From: Salinimicrobium sp. TH3
Lineage (GTDB): Bacteria; Bacteroidota; Bacteroidia; Flavobacteriales; Flavobacteriaceae
NCBI RefSeq assembly: GCF_026676115.1
Contig: NZ_JAPONB010000009.1
Span: forward strand, 116,759 to 180,758
Length of the DNA stretch: 64,000 nt
Direction of reading: 5' to 3'
Under the pieces are notes generated by a model. It had not been told where the DNA came from. It did not search any database and saw only the letters and a program-made list of their open reading frames with translations. The position numbers and the translations under genes were made by a program. Shown piece after piece: positions 58,457 to 64,000 of this stretch (positions are counted from its first letter, which is position 1; every line of letters begins with the position of its first letter).

Positions 58457-60334
58457 TTACTCCATTTTCACCACTTTAAAAATGGATCTTCGGTTCAACT
58501 GGTGTTGAACTTCATCACAGTTTTTACAATCTATTTCGGGTTGTTCTTCGCCGTAGCCTTTGTAAGTGACAATCCTTTCTGGAGCGATTCCGTGTTCTAC
58601 GAGATAATTATAGGTCGACTGTGCCCGTCTTTCGGCCAGGCGACGGTTATACTCAATTGAACCTCTTAAATCTGTGTGAGAGCCAATTTCGATAACAAGT
58701 TCGGGGTAATCATTCTTCATAAGATTGACGAGCTTATCAAGCTCTGCAGCAGCATCCGGACGAATGTTGTGCTTGTCAAAATCGAAATATATCTTGTTGA
58801 TCTCTGCCAAATATTCCACATCCTGCACAGGGGCTAATTCAATATTATGAACAAGTTCTGTCTGGTTATCCATATTAAAGCTATTGACAGTACCCTGCTT
58901 TTCATGGTATTTTATATGCTTGGTTTCAATAGGATAGGTGGCGTCCCTTTTAATGTGCTTTTCATAATATCCCAGGCTATCAGTCTCTAAAAAGGACATC
59001 TGGTTGTTGTTTTCATTCATTAACCTTACGGTAGCATTTGCAATGGGTTTACCATTTATTGAATCTGTCACAGTACCTTTAAGCAGAAGTGGCGCAAACA
59101 TCTGTAATTTATAAATATCATCACTTCCTTTACCACCGCTCCGGTTTGAGGCAATATATCCTTCTGAAATATCTCCGGAAGAGATAAAAAATGAAAAATC
59201 GTCCAGATTGCTGTTGATTGGTTCCCCAAGGTTAAATATTTCTTCCTGAGTTTTAAGATCGGTGACAAAGATATCCATCATTCCGAAGCCTTTATGTCCG
59301 TCAGAAGAGAAATATAATTTATCATCTTCAGCAACAAAAGGAAAAACCTCATTACCCCCAGTATTTATTTTTGAACCTAAATTTTCCGGAGTTCCAAAAA
59401 TGCCATTATTTACATTTACTTTATAAATATCAGATCCACCCATGCCGCCCGGTGCTTCCGAAACAAAGTAAAGGGTTTGTTCATCTTTTGAAAGGGCAGG
59501 ATGCCCAACAGAATAATTATCATTGTTAAACGGCAGTTCTTCAATATTTATCCATTCGCCATCTACCAAAGAAGCCTTGTAGATCTTTAGGTGATTAGTA
59601 CCTTCATCATCTTTCTTTCCATCGCGCTTGAGGTAGTTATTACGGGTAAAATACATGGTTTTGCCATCCCCCGAAATCACCAGCGGACCTTCATGACGCA
59701 CTGTATTGACATCTCCGGAAAGGGTCTCTAAAATGCCATTTTTAGAAGGTAAGCTGTAAACATCAAGAAAGGGTTCGCCATTCCAGTCATAGATCTTCGG
59801 ATTTTTAGCTCCCTTTGCTCTGGCAGAAGTTAAATAAACCGTACCGTTATTTTCATAAGCACCAAAATCGCTGAACTGGGAATTGAAATCAACAGGCTTA
59901 ACCCTGAAGGTTTCCAGCCCGGGATAGAATTTTATATTCTCTTCGGTCAGTAGGTTTTCTGCAAGGTTTTCATTTTTACCATCTTCCAGATATTTTTTTA
60001 GCCACTGTCTGGATTCATCATAACGGCGTACCCCACGCAGTACCTGTGCGTATTTAAAATAATATTCCGGGGAAATATCTGGCTGTTTAACCACTTCAGC
60101 ATAGAGGACAACAGCATTTTCGGGATCCCTTAATCGTAGATAACTATCTGCCAGCTTCCTTTGGTTGTGATCTACGTTATAGTCTTTTTTGAGCAGCTCC
60201 TTATAAACATCTACTGCTTTAGTGTAGGCAAAATTCTCATACAACCTGTCGGCCCTTTTTTGCATCCCCGACTGGGCCGAGAGATAAAATGACTGGCAGA
60301 TCAAAAGGAGTAGTAAAAAGTAATTTTTGTTCAT
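58457..60334 (-). CDS. OmpA family protein (TPR, PD40, OmpA)
   Basis: 625 residues; signal peptide MNKNYFLLLLLICQSFYLSAQ. TPR-like helices (about 25-130), a WD40-like PD40 beta-propeller (SGDGKTMYFTRNN, SKDEQTLYFVSEA, EDDKLYFSSDGHKG), a CarboxypepD_reg-like segment (GTVTDSINGKPIANATVRL) and a C-terminal OmpA peptidoglycan-binding domain (YFDFDKHNIRPDA; ELVIEIGSHTDLRGS). It anchors outer-membrane partners to the wall. Operon with PorP/SprF and the adhesin. Confidence 0.93.
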   Translation of the reverse strand: MNKNYFLLLLLICQSFYLSAQSGMQKRADRLYENFAYTKAVDVYKELLKKDYNVDHNQRKLADSYLRLRDPENAVVLYAEVVKQPDISPEYYFKYAQVLRGVRRYDESRQWLKKYLEDGKNENLAENLLTEENIKFYPGLETFRVKPVDFNSQFSDFGAYENNGTVYLTSARAKGAKNPKIYDWNGEPFLDVYSLPSKNGILETLSGDVNTVRHEGPLVISGDGKTMYFTRNNYLKRDGKKDDEGTNHLKIYKASLVDGEWINIEELPFNNDNYSVGHPALSKDEQTLYFVSEAPGGMGGSDIYKVNVNNGIFGTPENLGSKINTGGNEVFPFVAEDDKLYFSSDGHKGFGMMDIFVTDLKTQEEIFNLGEPINSNLDDFSFFISSGDISEGYIASNRSGGKGSDDIYKLQMFAPLLLKGTVTDSINGKPIANATVRLMNENNNQMSFLETDSLGYYEKHIKRDATYPIETKHIKYHEKQGTVNSFNMDNQTELVHNIELAPVQDVEYLAEINKIYFDFDKHNIRPDAAAELDKLVNLMKNDYPELVIEIGSHTDLRGSIEYNRRLAERRAQSTYNYLVEHGIAPERIVTYKGYGEEQPEIDCKNCDEVQHQLNRRSIFKVVKME

Positions 60335-60348
60335 AATCCTTATTTTTA

Positions 60349-61263
60349 TTAAAAGAATCTGGGGGATTTATATTTTGTATTTCCTAGTCTGAGTTCGTAG
60401 ATCAATAAAATCTCATGAGACCCCGATGTGTATGGCTGCAGGTCTGATATTGAATATTCGTACCCATATCCAACTCTAAAGCTTGGCAGTATCTGAAAAT
60501 CCACGAATGCCCCAACTGCGTCATCTAAACGATAATTTGCTCCCAAATAAACCTTCTCATTAAAAATTACAGTTCCTGAAACATCCACAGAAAGTGGCGC
60601 TCCATTGGTCATTTTGAAGAGGGTAGTGGGGCGTAACTTCACATTGTCACTAAGGTCGAAAACATAACCGCCGGTTAGATAATAATGCACCTGTTCCAGA
60701 GCGACATATTCACTTCCTTCCAGGTCATTGTTGTCATTGTTAATGAATTTTGGAGCAGAAAGCCCTAAATACCAGTCCTGGGAGGAAAGGTAAAGTCCGG
60801 CACCAAAATTCGGGGTCCATCGATTGAAAGTATCTCCGTTGAAAAACTTGTCATCGGGTACATCGGTCATGAGTTCTTCCTCCAGGTTATAGTAGCTCAT
60901 ACCTCCTTTCAATCCCATAGAAAGGGTGATGTTGGCACTTACGTTAATGGTATAGGAAAAATCGGCGTATGCATAAGTGTAATTCTCGTATCCTATGTTG
61001 TCATTTATCACCGAAACACCAAGGCCAATTTTCTCATTCCTTAAAGGAGAATGAATAGAAAGTGTTTGAGTCTCGGGAGCACCATTAATTCCTGCCCACT
61101 GACTTCTGTGTAATCCAACCGCTGAGATAGCGTCGCGGTTACCGGCATATGCGGGATTGATGGATATAGTGTTGTACATGTATTGCGTAAACTGGGGCAA
61201 TTGTTGCGCATGGGCACATACACTAATAAACAGAAGGATTATTATTGGGGAGATTTTTTTCAT
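60349..61263 (-). CDS. PorP/SprF family T9SS membrane protein
   Basis: 304 residues; signal peptide MKKISPIIILLFISVCAHAQ. The opening QLPQFTQYMYNTISINPAYAGNRD and LHRSQWAGINGAPETQTLSIHSPL are diagnostic of the PorP/SprF outer-membrane barrel, which docks type B-sorted adhesins of the type IX secretion system. Lies 10 bp after the adhesin gene and 14 bp before the OmpA gene. Confidence 0.95.
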   Translation of the reverse strand: MKKISPIIILLFISVCAHAQQLPQFTQYMYNTISINPAYAGNRDAISAVGLHRSQWAGINGAPETQTLSIHSPLRNEKIGLGVSVINDNIGYENYTYAYADFSYTINVSANITLSMGLKGGMSYYNLEEELMTDVPDDKFFNGDTFNRWTPNFGAGLYLSSQDWYLGLSAPKFINNDNNDLEGSEYVALEQVHYYLTGGYVFDLSDNVKLRPTTLFKMTNGAPLSVDVSGTVIFNEKVYLGANYRLDDAVGAFVDFQILPSFRVGYGYEYSISDLQPYTSGSHEILLIYELRLGNTKYKSPRFF

Positions 61264-61273
61264 GTTTATTGAT

Positions 61274-64000
61274 TTATTTTGTTCCTAGATAGATATAACC
61301 CTGGATTGGTTCAAATCCGCTTTGTTTAATTTCCACAATATAGAAGTAGGTTCCTGAAGGTAGTTGGTCTCCTGTTACAGAATGGCTGGAGTATCCATCC
61401 CATCCTCCGGTGTAGCTATTCGAGCTAAAAACTTCATTTCCCCAACGGTTAAAAACTTTTAGGGTATAAATAAAGCCACAGTCAATGCCTATTCCAACTT
61501 CAAATTCATCGTTTACCTGGTCTCCATTAGGAGTTACAGCTTTAGAAATGCTGTTTTTTATATCTGAAATTTGACATGGGAGTGTTACCCCACAATCTTC
61601 GATCTCAATCGTGACATCTGTACTTGATGGACATGCTCCTTCCACCACATAGGTGAAAGTGTAGAAGCCGGCTGCCATGTCTGGATCTAAGGTGCTTCCT
61701 GTAAGAGCTCCTGTTTGATCCGTGTCCATCCAGTTTCCAGTCACGGTGCTGTCGCTTACTAAACTATTCAGGTTAAAAGCTCCCGAATCATCACATATAG
61801 GACCGGACGGATTATTCACAGTAACACTTCCCTGAGGTTCTTCTATAGTGATAGTAATTCCTTCAGAAACACATCCATTCTCGTTCGTTGCGTTAGCCAT
61901 GTAAGCTCCCGGAGCTAAACCTTCAAAAATTCCGTCGGCGTCTTCATCGGCAACTTCATTTCCATTGGCATCTGTAAGGGTGAAGGTGACTCCTTCTGCC
62001 ATTTCCAGAACCAGGAATCCTGTTGGATCTTCACAAGTTGCCTGCATAAGTTCTTCCACTACAGGTGCTGCAGGAGCATCCGGAACTTCATTAATAGTAA
62101 CTGAAATTACTTCAGAAATACATCCCTGTGTACTTTTCGCAGTCACTGTATAAGTTCCGGCTGAAAGATTTTCAAAAGTTGTAGCACTTCCAAACTCACC
62201 TCCGTTAAAGCTATATTCCATTCCGGCTAAAGCTGTGATGCTGAAAGATCCTGTTGGATTCGCACATGAAGGTTGGGTTGTCTGTGCTACGGCTGGTTGT
62301 TCAATTCCGGTTACTATTACCTTCTGATTTACACTAGTGATATTTCCGTTACCGTCATTAAAGGTCCAGGTCACCACGTATTCACCCTGCTCGGTATAAG
62401 TAAGTGGAGCATCGGTAGTGGCGGTTATTGTTCCGGCACAATTATCTGAAGTGGTTGGGGCAACTACAGATGCTTCACATTCACCTGTTACATCAGCAAG
62501 CGTAATGGCTTCAGGAGCAGTAATATCTTTTACGATCACATTCTGATCTACAGTAGTGATGTTGCCATTTCCATCGTTGAAGGTCCAGGTAATCACGTAT
62601 TCACCCTGCTCAGTATAAGTCAGAGCATCTTCAGTAGTGGCAGTGATAGTTCCGGCACAATTGTCTGTAGTTGTTGGAGCAGTCACAGTTGCAGAACATT
62701 CACCTGTTACATCAGCAAGAGTGATAGTCTCAGGAGCGGTAACGTCTTTTACGATCACGTTCTGATCTACAGTAGTGATGTTTCCGTTTCCATCATTGAA
62801 AGCCCAGGTAACCACATACTCTCCCTGTTCAGTATATGTCAAAGCATCATCAGTAGTGGCAGTAATTGTTCCTGCACAATTATCAGAAGTTGTTGGAGCA
62901 ACAACAGTTGCAGAACACTCACCTGTTACATCAGCAAGAGTGATAGCCTCAGGAGCGGTAACGTCATTTACGATCACATTCTGATCAACAGTAGTGATAT
63001 TTCCGTTTCCATCATTGAAAGTCCAGGTAACAACATATTCACCCTGCTCAGTATAAGTCAGTGCATCATTAGTAGTTGCTGTGATTGTTCCGGCACAACT
63101 GTCTGTAGTTGTTGGTGCAGTCACAGTAGCTTCACATTCACCTGTTACATCAGCCAAAGTGATAGCTTCAGGAGCAGTAGTATCATTTACGATCACATTC
63201 TGATCCACAGTAATGATATTACCGTTTCCATCATTGAAGGTCCAGGTTACCACGTACTCTCCCTGCTCGGTATAAGTAAGAGGAACATCGGTAGTGGCGG
63301 TGATTGTTCCGGCACAATTATCTGAAGTTGTTGGAGCAACAACAGTTGCAGAACACTCACCTGTCACATCAGCAAGAGTGATAGCTTCAGGAGCGGTGAT
63401 ATCTTTCACGATCACGTTTTGATCAACAGTAGTAATATTTCCATTTCCGTCGTTGAAGGTCCAAGTAACCACGTATTCACCCTGCTCGGTGTAAGTAAGA
63501 GGAGCATCGGTAGTGGCAGTAATTGTTCCTGCACAGTTATCAGTAGTTGTTGGAGCAGTCACAGTTGCAGAACACTCACCTGTTACATCAGCAAGAGTGA
63601 TAGCCTCAGGAGCGGTAGCGTCTTTTACAATTACATTCTGAGAAACATTAGTAGTATTTCCATTACCGTCATTGAAAGTCCAGTTTACTATATACTCTCC
63701 CTGTTCAGTATATGTCAAAGCATCATCAGTAGTAGCGGTAATTGTTCCTGCACAGTTGTCTGTAGTTGTTGGAGCAGTCACAGTTGCAGAACACTCACCT
63801 GTTACATTAGCAATAGTAATGGCCTCAGGAGCGGTAAGGTCTTTTACGATCACGTTTTGATCAACAATAGTGATATTTCCGTTTCCGTCGTTGAAGGTCC
63901 AGGTAACAATGTAGTCTCCCTGCTCAGTATATGTCAAAGCATCATCAGTAGTAGCGGTAATTGTTCCTGCACAGTTGTCTGTAGTTGTTGGAGCAGTCAC
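61274..64000 (-). CDS. Giant HYR-like repeat adhesin, T9SS type B, partial
   Basis: The visible C-terminal 908 residues of a protein that runs off the right edge; the apparent GTG at the edge is the Val of a repeat, not a start. It holds seven full and one partial 73-residue repeat (TAPEAITLADVTGECSATV..., each with a GEC...DNC Cys pair and a DGNGN loop), then SprB-like modules, and a type B sorting domain (SKAVTPNGDQVNDEFEV; VFNRWGNEVF; GGWDGYS; LPSGTYFYIVE). Secreted to the cell surface, with PorP/SprF as the cognate docking barrel; adhesion or gliding role inferred. Confidence 0.92.
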   Translation of the reverse strand: MTAPTTTDNCAGTITATTDDALTYTEQGDYIVTWTFNDGNGNITIVDQNVIVKDLTAPEAITIANVTGECSATVTAPTTTDNCAGTITATTDDALTYTEQGEYIVNWTFNDGNGNTTNVSQNVIVKDATAPEAITLADVTGECSATVTAPTTTDNCAGTITATTDAPLTYTEQGEYVVTWTFNDGNGNITTVDQNVIVKDITAPEAITLADVTGECSATVVAPTTSDNCAGTITATTDVPLTYTEQGEYVVTWTFNDGNGNIITVDQNVIVNDTTAPEAITLADVTGECEATVTAPTTTDSCAGTITATTNDALTYTEQGEYVVTWTFNDGNGNITTVDQNVIVNDVTAPEAITLADVTGECSATVVAPTTSDNCAGTITATTDDALTYTEQGEYVVTWAFNDGNGNITTVDQNVIVKDVTAPETITLADVTGECSATVTAPTTTDNCAGTITATTEDALTYTEQGEYVITWTFNDGNGNITTVDQNVIVKDITAPEAITLADVTGECEASVVAPTTSDNCAGTITATTDAPLTYTEQGEYVVTWTFNDGNGNITSVNQKVIVTGIEQPAVAQTTQPSCANPTGSFSITALAGMEYSFNGGEFGSATTFENLSAGTYTVTAKSTQGCISEVISVTINEVPDAPAAPVVEELMQATCEDPTGFLVLEMAEGVTFTLTDANGNEVADEDADGIFEGLAPGAYMANATNENGCVSEGITITIEEPQGSVTVNNPSGPICDDSGAFNLNSLVSDSTVTGNWMDTDQTGALTGSTLDPDMAAGFYTFTYVVEGACPSSTDVTIEIEDCGVTLPCQISDIKNSISKAVTPNGDQVNDEFEVGIGIDCGFIYTLKVFNRWGNEVFSSNSYTGGWDGYSSHSVTGDQLPSGTYFYIVEIKQSGFEPIQGYIYLGTK
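62312..64000. repeat. Tandem 219-bp coding repeats of the adhesin
   Basis: Seven full and one partial unit of 219 bp (73 codons), strongly similar at DNA level; for example the phrase GTTGGAGCAGTCACAGTTGC recurs at 219-bp steps. Differences between units are mostly synonymous or confined to a few positions. Confidence 0.9.

Noticed and set aside
63998..64000. GTG as start codon of the repeat protein
   Set aside because: It is the Val codon within a 73-residue repeat (ATVTAPTTTDN), so the gene continues past the window edge.

Overview
The window reads as a chromosomal segment of a marine-type Bacteroidota, most likely family Flavobacteriaceae (Gramella / Zunongwangia / Salegentibacter-like). 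The grounds are a PorP/SprF protein and a type B sorting domain of the type IX secretion system, family-typical genes (DUF4290, DUF4097/GIN-domain proteins, PyrR-PyrB-RNase Z), start codons mostly without Shine-Dalgarno sequences, and the Bacteroidota -7 promoter element TAnnTTTG in front of many genes. I saw no rRNA, tRNA, CRISPR array, phage or intact insertion sequence.

Layout. 0-5 kb: recQ and a small P-loop ATPase face a DUF493-DUF4290-murA unit. 5-8 kb: ribosome hibernation factor, a lipoprotein with a disturbed start, an aldo/keto reductase and xerD. 8-11 kb: three small outer-membrane barrels, two of them paralogues split by aroQ, then an ATP-pyrophosphatase. 11.4-14 kb: a VWA protein plus a MoxR-like AAA+ ATPase. 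14-21 kb: lpd, a two-paralogue msrB cluster, an alpha/beta hydrolase, an M48 lipoprotein protease and an MFS transporter. 20.6-23.6 kb: an ECF sigma / anti-sigma operon with two exported beta-helix-like proteins, divergent from lon. 26-30 kb: cmk, a repeat-rich intergenic region, and rpsA with a structured leader. 30-37 kb: oxidoreductases, a macro-domain protein, a DEAD-box helicase, a pentapeptide-repeat protein, an exported LptA-like protein, an L,D-transpeptidase and a hydrolase. 37-45 kb: a redox/sulfur cluster (CadI/ArsI-like VOC protein, SigZ-type sigma, OsmC, two rhodaneses, two DUF2892 proteins, DUF302, GMC oxidoreductase, AhpD-like protein). 45-54.5 kb: S9 peptidase, NAD-binding/DUF2867 protein, mgsA, sterol desaturase-like enzyme, a membrane-anchored HipA/Fam20-like putative kinase, and a DUF389 protein fused to a degenerate lipid-kinase domain. 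54.6-57.4 kb: pyrR-pyrB-STAS-rnz. 57.5-64 kb: a CAP lipoprotein, a gene remnant, and an OmpA / PorP-SprF / giant repeat adhesin operon that runs off the right edge.

The less ordinary content is (i) the exported kinase-like protein at 51118-52377, (ii) hairpins with a C5-6 loop at the front of minus-strand transcripts, one of them forming a promoter-hairpin-U-tract unit upstream of DUF302, (iii) several unrelated families of intergenic repeats, including degenerate 7-bp-period arrays and a palindrome array, (iv) a possible regulatory hairpin in the rpsA leader, and (v) the DUF389/lipid-kinase-like fusion. All family names come from motif reading alone; no database search was run.
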